Assembly (NCBI GenBank): GCA_021737785.1
Contig: JAIPDI010000047.1
Coordinates: 1 to 42,712 of the forward strand
Origin: Deltaproteobacteria bacterium
Lineage (GTDB): Bacteria; Desulfobacterota; DSM-4660; Desulfatiglandales; Desulfatiglandaceae
Reading direction: 5' to 3'
DNA: 42,712 bases
The notes below the pieces were generated by a model that was not told where the DNA came from, searched no databases, and worked only from the letters and a program-made list of their open reading frames with translations. Positions 1 to 8,467 of this stretch are shown here, one piece after another. A program made the position numbers and the translations under genes. The stretch's first letter is position 1. Each line of letters starts with the position of its first letter.

Positions 1-276
1 TATTTGACGTATGATGCAAAATGGTTTATGAATCGGCTGGAGCAAGAGTATCTGCATCTGGTCAGAGGCTATGTCTTCAGCTCCTCTGGACCATGGGGAA
101 AAGTTGGTGCCTTATCCAGCGCTCGGAAAATTTCCGGGATTTGCACCAATACCTTTTCGGTTGCGGCGATGCCGCGGCAAGAAAGCGCTTCGTGTCTTCG
201 GATGAAACTGTTTTTGGCTATGGATAATCTGGTCTGTATATTCTGCGGCGGCAGAGCGACCATCGTGGGCCGGTGA

Positions 277-405
277 GTGAACGCCAGGGTGATTTGCATG
301 GACTGCAATAGGGCCACCGGATGTGACGCGTATCAGGATCAGATCGATCAATGGAAGGAGAGCTGCTGCGACCTGGAGTTCAAACCGATCACCAAAGGAG
401 GATAG
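277..405 (+). CDS. Small cysteine-rich protein upstream of Fe-alcohol dehydrogenase
   Basis: This is a 42-residue reading frame starting at GTG 277 (an internal ATG lies at 298). It ends three bases before the dehydrogenase ATG at 408, and the ribosome-binding site of that gene (GGAGG at 397-402) lies inside its last codons. It holds five cysteines, including a CxxC pair (residues 7 and 10), Cys16 and an adjacent pair at 30-31, with an acidic/amide-rich middle. That pattern suggests a small metal-binding peptide, but I recognise no family. An in-frame stop sits immediately before the GTG, so it cannot be the tail of a longer protein in this frame. Close linkage suggests co-transcription with the dehydrogenase. 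It may be spurious. Confidence 0.4.
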   Translation: MNARVICMDCNRATGCDAYQDQIDQWKESCCDLEFKPITKGG

Positions 406-407
406 CA

Positions 408-1688
408 ATGGAATACGATTATGCATTTGAAATGGCCACATCCAATCTTCGCTTCGGCCTGGGCGCCAGCCGGGAGGTGGGCATGGACCTGGACGAACTG
501 GGCGTCAAGCGGGCCATGGTCCTTACCGACCCCAGGCTCAGAAACACGTCCGCGGTGGACAAGGTTCTGACATCCCTGAAAGACCAGCACATTGGATTTT
601 CGGTATTTGACCAGGTGAGCGTCGAGCCCACCGACACCTCCATGAAGCAGGCCATCGAGGCTGCACGATCCGAGGCCCCGGATGCGTTCGTGGCTGTGGG
701 CGGCGGCTCCACCATCGATACGGCCAAGGTGGCCAATCTCTATATGAGTTATCCGCCCCAGGATTTTCTTGACTATGTCAACCCGCCCATCGGCAAGGGA
801 CTCCCCGTACCGGGACCGGTCAAGCCCCTCTTTGCCATCCCCACCACAGCCGGGACAGGGAGTGAGACCACCGGCGTGGCCATTTTCGATCTGGAGGAGA
901 TGCACGCCAAGACCGGGATCGCCCATCGCCGGCTCAAACCCACGCTGGGCATTATCGATCCTGAAAACACGGCCACCCTCCCCCCCCTGGTGGCCGCCTG
1001 CACCGGACTGGATGTCCTCACCCATGCGGTGGAGTCTTATACGGCCCTTCCCTTTAACAAGCGGCCGCGGCCCGAGCATCCGATCCTGCGGCCCGCCTAT
1101 CAGGGATCCAATCCGGTCAGCGATCTCTGGGCCATTCAGGCCATGAGAATGGTGGCCACATATCTGGTCCGGGAGGTTGAACATCCGGAAGACGTGGAGG
1201 CCCGGAGCATGATGGCCCTTGCCGCCTCCTTTGCCGGCGTGGGATTCGGCAACGCCGGTGTCACCCTCCCCCACGGGATGTCCTACCCGGTTTCAGGCAT
1301 GGTTAAAAAATATATCGCCGAGGGCTATCCCCAGGATCACCCTCTGGTCCCCCACGGCATGGCCGTGGTCCTGAACGCCCCGGCCGCCTTCCGCTTCACC
1401 GGCCCGGCCTGTCCCGAAAGGCATCTCCAGGCGGCCGAGGCCCTGGGCGCGGACATATCGGGGGCCCGATTGGAGGATGCCGGCATTGTGGTGGCCGATC
1501 AGATCATCGAATTCATGAAACGACTCCACATACCCAACGGCCTCGCCGCCATCGGTTACACCGTGGACGATATTCCCGCACTGGTGGAGGGAACCCTCCC
1601 TCAGCACCGGGTGATCAAGTTGGCGCCCCTGCCCGTCGGCGCTGAAGACCTGGAAAAGATCTTCAAGGACGCCATGCGCTATTGGTAG
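408..1688 (+). CDS. Iron-containing alcohol dehydrogenase, hydroxyacid-oxoacid transhydrogenase (ADHFE1) type
   Basis: This 426-residue group III (iron-dependent) alcohol dehydrogenase closely resembles the hydroxyacid-oxoacid transhydrogenase branch, which interconverts 4-hydroxybutyrate/2-oxoglutarate and succinate semialdehyde/2-hydroxyglutarate. Support comes from the N-terminal YDYAFEMATSN stretch, the cofactor motif GGGSTIDTAK (residues 98-107), PTTAGTGSETTGVAIF (145-160), the RPAYQGSNPVSD block typical of this branch (about 228-239) and the C-terminal GTLPQHR. The expected metal ligands are present: Asp202 and His206 in DVLTHAVES, His289 in LPHGMSYP and His316 in VPHGMAV. I chose ATG 408 because GGAGG sits six bases upstream; a longer in-frame start at 351 lacks such a site and adds 19 residues absent from the family. 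The physiological substrate is inferred from the family only. Confidence 0.9.
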   Translation: MEYDYAFEMATSNLRFGLGASREVGMDLDELGVKRAMVLTDPRLRNTSAVDKVLTSLKDQHIGFSVFDQVSVEPTDTSMKQAIEAARSEAPDAFVAVGGGSTIDTAKVANLYMSYPPQDFLDYVNPPIGKGLPVPGPVKPLFAIPTTAGTGSETTGVAIFDLEEMHAKTGIAHRRLKPTLGIIDPENTATLPPLVAACTGLDVLTHAVESYTALPFNKRPRPEHPILRPAYQGSNPVSDLWAIQAMRMVATYLVREVEHPEDVEARSMMALAASFAGVGFGNAGVTLPHGMSYPVSGMVKKYIAEGYPQDHPLVPHGMAVVLNAPAAFRFTGPACPERHLQAAEALGADISGARLEDAGIVVADQIIEFMKRLHIPNGLAAIGYTVDDIPALVEGTLPQHRVIKLAPLPVGAEDLEKIFKDAMRYW

Positions 1689-1799
1689 CGGGCGAGAGTT
1701 CCCGGGTAGAGGGTAAGAACGAGGGTAAGTTGAGTTTCCAGCTCTTGAGTTTTCCCCTTTCTTCGATGGGCCTGCCTGCCGCGCAGCAACCAGAGCCGA

Positions 1800-1836
1800 T
1801 AAAAAAAACCAGGCCGTTTGGCCTGGTTTTTTTATC
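1800..1836. terminator. Bidirectional intrinsic terminator between convergent genes
   Basis: A perfect 7-bp stem (CCAGGCC 1809-1815 / GGCCTGG 1820-1826) with a 4-base loop is flanked by eight A on the left and seven T on the right. It can therefore terminate the dehydrogenase transcript on the plus strand and the convergent hisF transcript on the minus strand. Confidence 0.9.
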
Positions 1837-1838
1837 GG

Positions 1839-2603
1839 TTATAAGTTGACCGGCAATCCTTTGTCCCTCAGGTACGCTTTTACCTCCCCGATGGTAAAGG
1901 TGCGAAAGTGAAACACAGAGGCGGCCAGAAGGATCTGCGCACCCCCCGAGACCACCGCCTCATAAAAGTGCGCCAAGGTCCCGGCCCCCCCTGAGGCGAC
2001 CACCGGCAAATCCACGGCATCGGAAACCGCCTTTGTAAATTCCAGATCATAGCCGGCCTGGGTGCCGTCACCGTCCATGCTGGTGGGGAGGATCACGCCG
2101 GCCCCCAGTTCCTGACATCGCCTTGCCCATTCAATGGCGTCTTGCCCCACGGGGAGGGTTCCCCCGGAGACCACCAGTTCAAATCCGGAAGGCATGCCGT
2201 TGTTTCTCCTGGCGTCCACCGCCACCGTAATCCGTTCCTTGCCGAACTTATCCGCCGCCTCGGCAATCAGCTCAGGACGCCTCACCGCAGCACTGTTCAT
2301 GGATACCTTGGCGGCCCCGGCCAGTAGCACGTCCTCGATGTCGCCCAGACTCCCGATCCCGCCGCCTACGGTCAACGGGATCTGTATGACGGACGAAACG
2401 TTCTTGACCCACTCCAGCCGCGTTTTCCGGTTCTCGAGGGTCGCAGCAATATCCAGCATGGCCAGTTCATCCGCCCCCTCCTGCTGATAGAATTGCGCAT
2501 TCTCCACCGGATCTCCCGCGTCCTTCAGGTCCACAAAATGAATCCCCTTCACCACCCGTCCCTCTTTCATATCCAGACAGGGCATGATCTTTATCGTCTC
2601 CAT
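1839..2603 (-). CDS. hisF: Imidazole glycerol phosphate synthase cyclase subunit (HisF-type)
   Basis: This is a 254-residue TIM barrel of the normal HisF length. HisF takes ammonia released by HisH and converts PRFAR to imidazole glycerol phosphate and AICAR in histidine synthesis. The N-terminal strand MPCLDMKEGRVVKG carries the catalytic Asp of the CLD motif. The second catalytic Asp lies in VAVDARR, and the two phosphate-binding loops are visible as TVGGGIGS and VASGGAGT. LPTSMDGDGTQAGYDLE matches the usual TSMDRDGT..GYD stretch with small changes, and DIAAT replaces the usual DITA. No other his gene is present in the window, so it is a stand-alone copy; a specialised HisF paralogue remains possible. 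Its 3' end meets the shared terminator. Confidence 0.85.
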   Translation of the reverse strand: METIKIMPCLDMKEGRVVKGIHFVDLKDAGDPVENAQFYQQEGADELAMLDIAATLENRKTRLEWVKNVSSVIQIPLTVGGGIGSLGDIEDVLLAGAAKVSMNSAAVRRPELIAEAADKFGKERITVAVDARRNNGMPSGFELVVSGGTLPVGQDAIEWARRCQELGAGVILPTSMDGDGTQAGYDLEFTKAVSDAVDLPVVASGGAGTLAHFYEAVVSGGAQILLAASVFHFRTFTIGEVKAYLRDKGLPVNL

Positions 2604-2954
2604 TCAACCGCTCCTCCTTGTCAATGTTTTTGAAGCCCCATTGATTACACCAAATCCACATCCTTTTCAACCCAAACCCTTGCCGGACAGAAATTTGCGT
2701 TTTCATGCCCTCCGCACAAACCATCCTTGCCTAATATTATCCAATAACTCATTTTTTAATCATTTTGACCAGAATTATTTTGCCAGTTTACTTTGTGCGT
2801 TTTCTATGCTAACTTTACCGAACACAGCAGAAGTGCTTCGAATTCAATATTCCGGATCTCAACACAAACCCCGGCTGAACGGCCACGGCGCATCTTTGGT
2901 TGGCTCCAATTTTTCTCAACAGGTTGAAAAGCAAGGGCAAAAGGAGATCGGGTG
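2604..2954. other. Intergenic region, A+T-rich promoter-like stretch
   Basis: These 350 bases between the divergent hisF and the next plus-strand gene hold no convincing reading frame. Bases 2735-2830 are clearly richer in A+T than the flanks and probably carry the promoters of both genes, but I cannot assign specific boxes. AAGGAG at 2941-2946 is the ribosome-binding site of the gene at 2955. Confidence 0.4.
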
Positions 2955-3530
2955 ATGACAGAAGAAGAATTGAAGGAAAGCGGAGAAGGCGAGGCCCTGG
3001 AAGAGGTCTGGAATGACCATCCGGTATTGAACGAAGAGGTCGACAACATCCTGCCTGAATTGAATCAATGGGATGATATGATAAGAGATCTTCTCCCGAA
3101 AGCGGATTCACATCCCAAGGAGAAACCGGTTCGTCAGGATCCGGTAGTGGACCTTGAGGCCGTAAGACCCAAACCAAAACCGCCGGTCGTCGAGATAAGG
3201 CCCCCTGATACGGAAAAAGCACGAGCCGCTATGGTTTCTGACAAGCAGTTGCTCATGCTGATACAAAAGTACAAAGAAGCGGACAAGATCTGCGAAGCGG
3301 CGCAGATGTCCCTCCAGACGCTCCAGCAGAAAGTCGCCCATCTCAGCTATCGAATCAAAAGATATATCGATGTGGAAGGACTCTACCGGGATACCGGACC
3401 CGTTAAAATGGTCCGGGAGGGGATCCTCATCCCCAAAGGCCACCTGATCGATACCGGTTTCAATGAGGGGGATCTGTTCACTGTCAATTTCAAGGACCAT
3501 TCGATCATCCTCGCCCGTTATCCGAAGTAG
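2955..3530 (+). CDS. Hypothetical protein, acidic N-terminus, coiled coil and AbrB-like C-terminal hairpin
   Basis: I recognise no named family for this 191-residue protein. The first 45 residues are very acidic and are followed by a Pro/Lys-rich linker (KPKPPVVEIRPP). A predicted coiled coil spans about residues 90-140 (QLLMLIQKYKEADKICEAAQ and on). The last 40 residues (VREGILIPKGHLIDTGFNEG, then DLFTVNF and IILARYPK) have the shape of a SpoVT/AbrB swapped-hairpin domain: a short strand, IPKG, a turn, then GD.F.V and a final strand. That similarity is pattern-based inference. ATG 2955 is preferred over the overlapping GTG 2952 because of AAGGAG eight bases upstream. Confidence 0.75.
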   Translation: MTEEELKESGEGEALEEVWNDHPVLNEEVDNILPELNQWDDMIRDLLPKADSHPKEKPVRQDPVVDLEAVRPKPKPPVVEIRPPDTEKARAAMVSDKQLLMLIQKYKEADKICEAAQMSLQTLQQKVAHLSYRIKRYIDVEGLYRDTGPVKMVREGILIPKGHLIDTGFNEGDLFTVNFKDHSIILARYPK

Positions 3531-3718
3531 CCGAGGCCCCTATGTTGCTGGTTGCTGGCTGCTCGTTACGGGATGTCGGCTCCTCAAGCTTTCAGCGTAT
3601 CGAAGCCTGCTGTTTCATTGGATGCTGATGCCGGACATTGGGTCTCTTCAGAAGTTTCTGTACAATCCGACCAGCGCTGAAAAGACGGTAGGGAAATTAT
3701 AAGGAGGGAAACACAATG

Positions 3719-4174
3719 CCCAAAATTGGAAGGCCTGCCATCTCCGTTTGTGCCCTGAAAAATGGCTTAAAACGGATCATTGTACTTGCCGGTTTGGCCC
3801 TCGGCCTGTCTGCCTGCGCCGCCATCCAGAACCAGAATGCCATGGACATGGAACGCCTCCTCGCCGCCTCAGGGTTCCAGATGCGTCTCGCCGACACGCC
3901 TGACAAGCTCGATCACTTGAAGACCCTGACCCAGCGAAGGCTCGTCCCCCACCAGCACGAGGGTAAGATCTATTATGTCTACGCAGACGCCGCAGCCTGT
4001 CAATGCATCTATGTGGGGAATGAAGGGGCCTATCAGCGCTATCAGAAGCTCGCCCTGCAAAAGGAGATGGCTGATGAACAGCGCATGGCAGCGGAAATGA
4101 ACGCGAATGCCTCCATGAACTGGGGTCTGTGGGGTCCATGGGGCCCATGGGGGCCGGCCGGCCCGTGGGAATAG
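3719..4174 (+). CDS. Putative lipoprotein with C-terminal WGP repeats
   Basis: This roughly 150-residue protein begins with a basic N-terminus and a hydrophobic stretch (IIVLAGLALGLSAC) ending in a lipobox LSAC, so it is predicted to be exported and lipid-anchored. The mature part has a GKIYYVYADAAACQCIYVGN segment with a closely spaced Cys pair, an amphipathic helix (QRYQKLALQKEMADEQRMAAE) and an unusual tail of WGPWGPWGPAGPWE. ATG 3716 (MPKIGR) has AAGGAGGG at 3701-3708 in good position; the precise start could be either 3716 or a few codons later. Short periplasmic lipoproteins ending in Trp/Gly/Pro tracts occur in this bacterial group, but no function is known to me. Confidence 0.75.
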   Translation, partial: PKIGRPAISVCALKNGLKRIIVLAGLALGLSACAAIQNQNAMDMERLLAASGFQMRLADTPDKLDHLKTLTQRRLVPHQHEGKIYYVYADAAACQCIYVGNEGAYQRYQKLALQKEMADEQRMAAEMNANASMNWGLWGPWGPWGPAGPWE

Positions 4175-4255
4175 ACCCCTTTGCCTCAAACTTCTACGCA
4201 AGAAGCGAAGATGCTCTGTTGGAGCTGCCCTGAACCGGACCGCCATGGCGCCCCC

Positions 4256-5494
4256 TTAGAGGGCCGGCCCTCCAAGGGATCTACTCCTGCGCCTGATTTT
4301 TTCATTGGCGCTTTTGATGGTTGCGCTCAGTTTATCGATATCCACCGGTTTTTGAAGATATGCGAAGGCCCCCAGGCCCATGCAGGTTTCCTTGTCTGCC
4401 TCTGAGCCATGGCCCGTGAGGATGATCACCTCAATCTCGGGGTTCGTCTGCTTCACCCTTCTCAAGACCTCAATACCGTCGATCCCGGGCATCCTGAGGT
4501 CCAGGATGATCACCTCCGGCTCGTCCGTCTTGATTAATTCCAGGGCCGATTCCCCGTCATAGGCCACGGCCGAACCCATCTCCCGCATCACCAGGCGATC
4601 GGACAAGGTCTCTACGAACTCACGTTCATCATCCACGAGGAGGACCTTTGACGGTATCTCAAAATCATGTTTCCGGTATATATCCGCCTGATAGTACCCT
4701 TTCCCCACCTGGGTGGTCACCGCCTTCACCCCAGGGACCTGATCCGCGATCTTGATGAGTTCTTCTTCGAGCCGGCTTAACATGAGAACGTGCTTATTGA
4801 TCGTCAGGGTGATGTCCCCATCTTTCGCTTCCACGCCCACATTGTGTCCTTCATTGGCCAGGCTCACCTCCACATTGGCGGCCAGGAGAAAATCCTCCAT
4901 CGCCTTTCTTGATTGCGGGGTGTTTTTCATTACCTCTTTCTTCATGACCTCCCGGACACGGCCGACCATAGCATCCACATCCATCTTGTCCGTGGGCAGG
5001 AGCATGTCATAGAGCGCGGCATTCCAAGGGTCATTCTCCTCCAGCAGGGCATGGACCCAGGCGGCGGCGTCTTCGTCGTGTTTCCGGATAAGCCTCGTTG
5101 CATCATGTTCGCTCAGGCCGCGATCCTGAAGGGCCCTGTCTATCCTGAAGGGGATACCCGCAATAAGGCAGATTCGAAGCACATGACCCAGCTTTTGGGG
5201 GATCAGATGAGAGATGAATCCAACGATCACCAGGTCTTTATCCGAGAGCTTCTGCGCCAGGGCTAGCTTGAGATAGGCGATTGATCGCTCCCTCTCGTGA
5301 GTGAACTTATTGAATACCGAGGTCTTCCCCGAAAACGCCCTTCCTATTTTTTGTTGGGACAGGCCTGAAAGTCGGCTCGCTTCGAGAACAATATCCGTGT
5401 CCCTGACCAGATCATAACCTGTTTCGGAAACCAGTGCGGCGACCACAGGTTCTTCGCCGCAAAAGATGCCGCTGAATATGCTGATTGCTGTCAT
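4256..5494 (-). CDS. Cytidylate kinase-like / BON-like / response-regulator receiver fusion
   Basis: A 412-residue fusion. Residues 1-165 resemble the cytidylate kinase-like family (Cytidylate_kin2): LVIVGFISHLIPQKLGHVLRI followed by an FRIDRAL helix, then DEDAAAWVHALLEENDPWNAALYDMLLPTDK. However, the N-terminal SIFSGIFCGEEP has lost the Gly/Ser-rich P-loop, so catalysis is doubtful. Residues 195-265 have a BON-like pattern (NVEVSLANEGHNVGVEAKDG with LIKIADQVPGVKAVTTQV). Residues 282-400 are a receiver domain with Asp288/289, phosphoacceptor Asp332 (LDLRMPG), Thr360 and Lys382. There is no DNA-binding output. It is last in the minus-strand TetR-SulP operon, 200 bases beyond the transporter, so it may sense or control anion transport; that link is inferred from position. 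Confidence 0.8.
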   Translation of the reverse strand: MTAISIFSGIFCGEEPVVAALVSETGYDLVRDTDIVLEASRLSGLSQQKIGRAFSGKTSVFNKFTHERERSIAYLKLALAQKLSDKDLVIVGFISHLIPQKLGHVLRICLIAGIPFRIDRALQDRGLSEHDATRLIRKHDEDAAAWVHALLEENDPWNAALYDMLLPTDKMDVDAMVGRVREVMKKEVMKNTPQSRKAMEDFLLAANVEVSLANEGHNVGVEAKDGDITLTINKHVLMLSRLEEELIKIADQVPGVKAVTTQVGKGYYQADIYRKHDFEIPSKVLLVDDEREFVETLSDRLVMREMGSAVAYDGESALELIKTDEPEVIILDLRMPGIDGIEVLRRVKQTNPEIEVIILTGHGSEADKETCMGLGAFAYLQKPVDIDKLSATIKSANEKIRRRSRSLGGPAL

Positions 5495-5693
5495 TTCAAA
5501 CCCCTTTTCTTTTCATGGTATATAGAAGCGTTGTCATCATACCCCATTGTGCCCCCAACAGCCAGTCTCCCCGTTGCCCGATGTGGAACTCACCTCGTCT
5601 CGATTCAGAAGGTATGCTCCGAACCAGACAGGTTAGTTCCCTTAAGGCGGAAAGGTCGAGGATCCGGCGTTGCCTTAACTCCTTCGATCCGTC

Positions 5694-7829
5694 TTATGCA
5701 GGGCGGCATACCGGAAGAAGGGGACAGAGATCTTCCTCGCCCGGTGGATGCGTCTCCTTATGAACGGCCTCAATAGCCTTTTCCATGGTCGGGTACAGAT
5801 GGTCCTTCCCTATTTTTGCGGTAAAATAGGTGCGGTCCATGACACTCATGACCGACTCATTCACGCCGCTCATGGAGATATCCAGCCCCGCACTTCTGAC
5901 CCTGTCCACCAGTAAGGACAATGTCTCTTCCCCTGATGCATCCATATCGTTGATGCCGTTCGCCACGATGATAATATGTTTCAAGTCCTTTTTGTTGCGC
6001 ATAAATTCCGTAATTTTATCCTCAAGATAGCTGGCATTGGCAAAGAACAGGGGCCCGTCGAACCGGACCATGGAGATGTACGGACATTCCTTCAGCCCAT
6101 GTGTGGTCACGCAGCGAAGCGCCTCATCCTCGTGCCGCGACAGGGAGGCGACCTTGGGCCGCATGTTCTTGTAGAGGAACACCAGTATGGAGAGCACCAC
6201 ACCGATCTCGATCCCCTTGTCCAGATGGGGCGCAAACGCGAGGGTGGCCACAAAGGTAATAATGGAAATGGCGCCGTCATACCACTGGGCCTTCCAGGCG
6301 TGTACAAACCCGGATACATTGATGAGGCCGATGACCGCCATCATGATCACCGCAGCCAGGACCGACTGCGGGAGGTAGTAGAGGAGGGGCGTGAAAAAGA
6401 GGAGGACGATGACCACGGTAATGCTCGTAAATACGCTGGAAAGTCCTGAAACAGCGCCGGCCTGAAGATTGACCGCGGATCTCGAAAAAGAGCCGGATGT
6501 GGGATAACTCTTGCCGATGGCGCCGCAGATATTGGCCAGCCCCTGGCCGATGAGTTCCTGATTCGGGTCCAACCGCTGACCTGTCTTGGCGGCCATGGCC
6601 TTGGCAATGGAGATGGCTTCCATGAACCCTAAGAGGGATATGATGGCCGCATACGGGAAGAGATGCAGGAGGATACCGGAATTGACCTTTGGGATGCTGA
6701 AAGACGGCAATCCGCTGGGAATCTCGCCGACCACCGCGCCGCCGCCCATAAGGATCAACTGATCCTCATCCAGCGGCGTGTTCCCTACCTTGAGGCGCCA
6801 GACACGGCCATCATGCTCGGCCCCGGCCGGGAGACGGCCCTCCGGATAAAATTTCAGAGACCCGCCCGGTTCCTGAACGCCCCTCAATATCAGACGTCTG
6901 ATCTGCTCACGGTAGACATGGGCATCTTCCTTGAGGCGTTCCATATGAAACGTAAGGGTGGTTACAGCGTGTTCGGCGTCCAGGACCTGCTGAATATCAT
7001 GGGCCTTCTTGGATGCTTCAATGGCTTTATTCGCCGCTGCCCGTTCCTCCGCAAGTTCAGGCAGTTTCAAGGTCACCCTGTTGAACTCGCCGATCAACTC
7101 CCTTACCTCGGGGGATACGATGCGATCAATGGGAACGGAGATATTGTGCTGATATCCGGTGGCCCAGGAAATCACGGTCGTGACGGCCACTGCGACCAGC
7201 ACATTGGGAATCTTGGGTGAAATCCATTTCAGCCCGTACATGATGGCGAATGCAAAAGCCCCCATCAAAAACGTCGGCCAATGGGTGTACTGAAAGGCGG
7301 CCTCGATAACCCGCATAATGGTCTCATAATGGTGTTCAGCCTTGTCCACATAGACGCCGAACATCTTGGAAAGCTGGGAGGAGGCGATGATGATGGCTGC
7401 CGCATTGGTAAAGCCGTTTACCACCGGATGCGATAGAAAATTGACCACGAGACCCAGCCTCAAGAGACCCAGAGTGAACTGGAATACGCCCACCATGAGG
7501 GCAAGCACAATGGCGTAGGCGATATAGCCCTCGCTGCCTGCAGTGGCCAGCGGTTCAAGGGAAGCAGCGGTCATCAGGGAAACGACCGCCACAGGACCGG
7601 TGGCCAGCTGTCGGCTGGAGCCGAACAGGGATGCGATCATGGGAGGGAGGAATGCGGCATAGAGCCCGAAATAGGCAGGAAGACCGGCCAATTGTGCATA
7701 GGCCATGGACTGGGGAATGAGAACCAGCGCCACCGTGAGACCGGAGATGGCGTCGATTCTGAAACTGCTCATGTTGTAATCCTTGAACCATGAAATAAAC
7801 GGGAAAATTTTAGTCAGCATTCTCATCAC
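5694..7829 (-). CDS. SulP family anion transporter with large soluble insertion and STAS domain
   Basis: This 711-residue inner-membrane protein belongs to the SulP (SLC26) family of sulfate/bicarbonate-type anion transporters. The signature appears early (ALVLIPQSMAYAQLAGLPAY, residues 34-53), followed by TGPVAVVSLMTAAS and many hydrophobic segments, with SYPTSGSFSRSAVN around residues 441-454. The C-terminal STAS domain runs from about 572 to 695 (NGINDMDASGEETL). It is longer than usual because of about 130 polar, charged residues at 236-366 between two membrane segments, partly helical (AEERAAANKAIEASKKAHD) and partly strand-rich. The substrate cannot be told from the sequence. Its start overlaps the end of the TetR gene by 11-20 bases (several in-frame ATGs: 7829, 7826, 7820), which indicates translational coupling. 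Confidence 0.92.
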   Translation of the reverse strand: MMRMLTKIFPFISWFKDYNMSSFRIDAISGLTVALVLIPQSMAYAQLAGLPAYFGLYAAFLPPMIASLFGSSRQLATGPVAVVSLMTAASLEPLATAGSEGYIAYAIVLALMVGVFQFTLGLLRLGLVVNFLSHPVVNGFTNAAAIIIASSQLSKMFGVYVDKAEHHYETIMRVIEAAFQYTHWPTFLMGAFAFAIMYGLKWISPKIPNVLVAVAVTTVISWATGYQHNISVPIDRIVSPEVRELIGEFNRVTLKLPELAEERAAANKAIEASKKAHDIQQVLDAEHAVTTLTFHMERLKEDAHVYREQIRRLILRGVQEPGGSLKFYPEGRLPAGAEHDGRVWRLKVGNTPLDEDQLILMGGGAVVGEIPSGLPSFSIPKVNSGILLHLFPYAAIISLLGFMEAISIAKAMAAKTGQRLDPNQELIGQGLANICGAIGKSYPTSGSFSRSAVNLQAGAVSGLSSVFTSITVVIVLLFFTPLLYYLPQSVLAAVIMMAVIGLINVSGFVHAWKAQWYDGAISIITFVATLAFAPHLDKGIEIGVVLSILVFLYKNMRPKVASLSRHEDEALRCVTTHGLKECPYISMVRFDGPLFFANASYLEDKITEFMRNKKDLKHIIIVANGINDMDASGEETLSLLVDRVRSAGLDISMSGVNESVMSVMDRTYFTAKIGKDHLYPTMEKAIEAVHKETHPPGEEDLCPLLPVCRPA

Positions 7830-8424
7830 CTGTTGTTGAAATTCCTTGATTTCCCACCATTCTTCGGCAGACTGCGATCAACTCCTGGTAAAGCGAGCCT
7901 GCATCGTAGAGTTCATAGGTGCTGAACCTTGCCAGACCATCCACCATGGAAAAGATGATCAATGCGGCCTTCCTGGGAGGCATGACTGCCATGGATCCAT
8001 CTTCCATTCCCTTGCAAATGGCCGTTTCAAAAATGTTTACAAAGCCGTTGTACACGGCCTCCAGATGCCCTTTGCAGGCGGCGTTGTCCCTCGCAAGTTC
8101 ATAGGCATCATGCCGATGCAAGAGGAGGAAACGCTCTTCCATGGTCTCTGCCAGGGACAGATAACAGGAAATGCATCCTTCCAGCATTTCCATCCCGTTT
8201 TGAAAGTTCATCTTGCCCAGATAACGGTCAAACTCCGTGATGACATCTTTCCGGAACTGCTCAAGAACCGCCAGGAAGAGGTCTTCCTTGTTCTTGAAAT
8301 GGTAAAAAATCGTCCCCTCCGCCGCCCCCGTGATCCGGGAGATTTCCGACATGCGGGTATTCTCGAATCCTCTCTTGGAAAAGAGGAGGGTGGCGGCACG
8401 AATAATGGCATCTTTTTTAGACAT
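7810..8424 (-). CDS. TetR/AcrR family transcriptional regulator
   Basis: This 204-residue regulator has a classic TetR N-terminal helix-turn-helix: IIRAATLLFSKRGFENTRM, then ISRITGAAEGTIFYHFKNKEDLF (residues 7-50). The C-terminal ligand-binding half is divergent and includes a Cys-containing helix (CISCYLSLAET). It is the first gene of the minus-strand operon with the SulP transporter and the receiver fusion. A 7-2-7 inverted repeat 27 bases upstream of its start is a likely operator, so it probably represses itself and the transporter. The ligand is unknown. Confidence 0.92.
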   Translation of the reverse strand: MSKKDAIIRAATLLFSKRGFENTRMSEISRITGAAEGTIFYHFKNKEDLFLAVLEQFRKDVITEFDRYLGKMNFQNGMEMLEGCISCYLSLAETMEERFLLLHRHDAYELARDNAACKGHLEAVYNGFVNIFETAICKGMEDGSMAVMPPRKAALIIFSMVDGLARFSTYELYDAGSLYQELIAVCRRMVGNQGISTTGDENAD

Positions 8425-8451
8425 AAGATATCAACTGATCAAAAATAAACC

Positions 8452-8467
8452 GACTGAGCACTCAGTC
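8452..8467. promoter_or_regulatory. TetR-type operator (inverted repeat)
   Basis: GACTGAG-CA-CTCAGTC is a perfect 7-bp inverted repeat with a 2-bp spacer, placed 28-43 bases upstream of the TetR start codon. Its form (ACTGAG..CTCAGT) is like many TetR/AcrR operators. It also lies in the divergent region shared with the hybrid kinase gene at 8811, but about 345 bases from that start. Confidence 0.75.

Noticed and set aside
4-276. 90-codon plus-strand frame (and an overlapping 68-codon one) at the left edge
   Set aside because: No ribosome-binding site, no recognisable protein, and competing overlapping frames on both strands; too weak to report as a gene.
348-1274. 308-codon minus-strand frame opposite the alcohol dehydrogenase
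   Set aside because: Antisense shadow of a well-conserved gene; no domain or ribosome-binding site.
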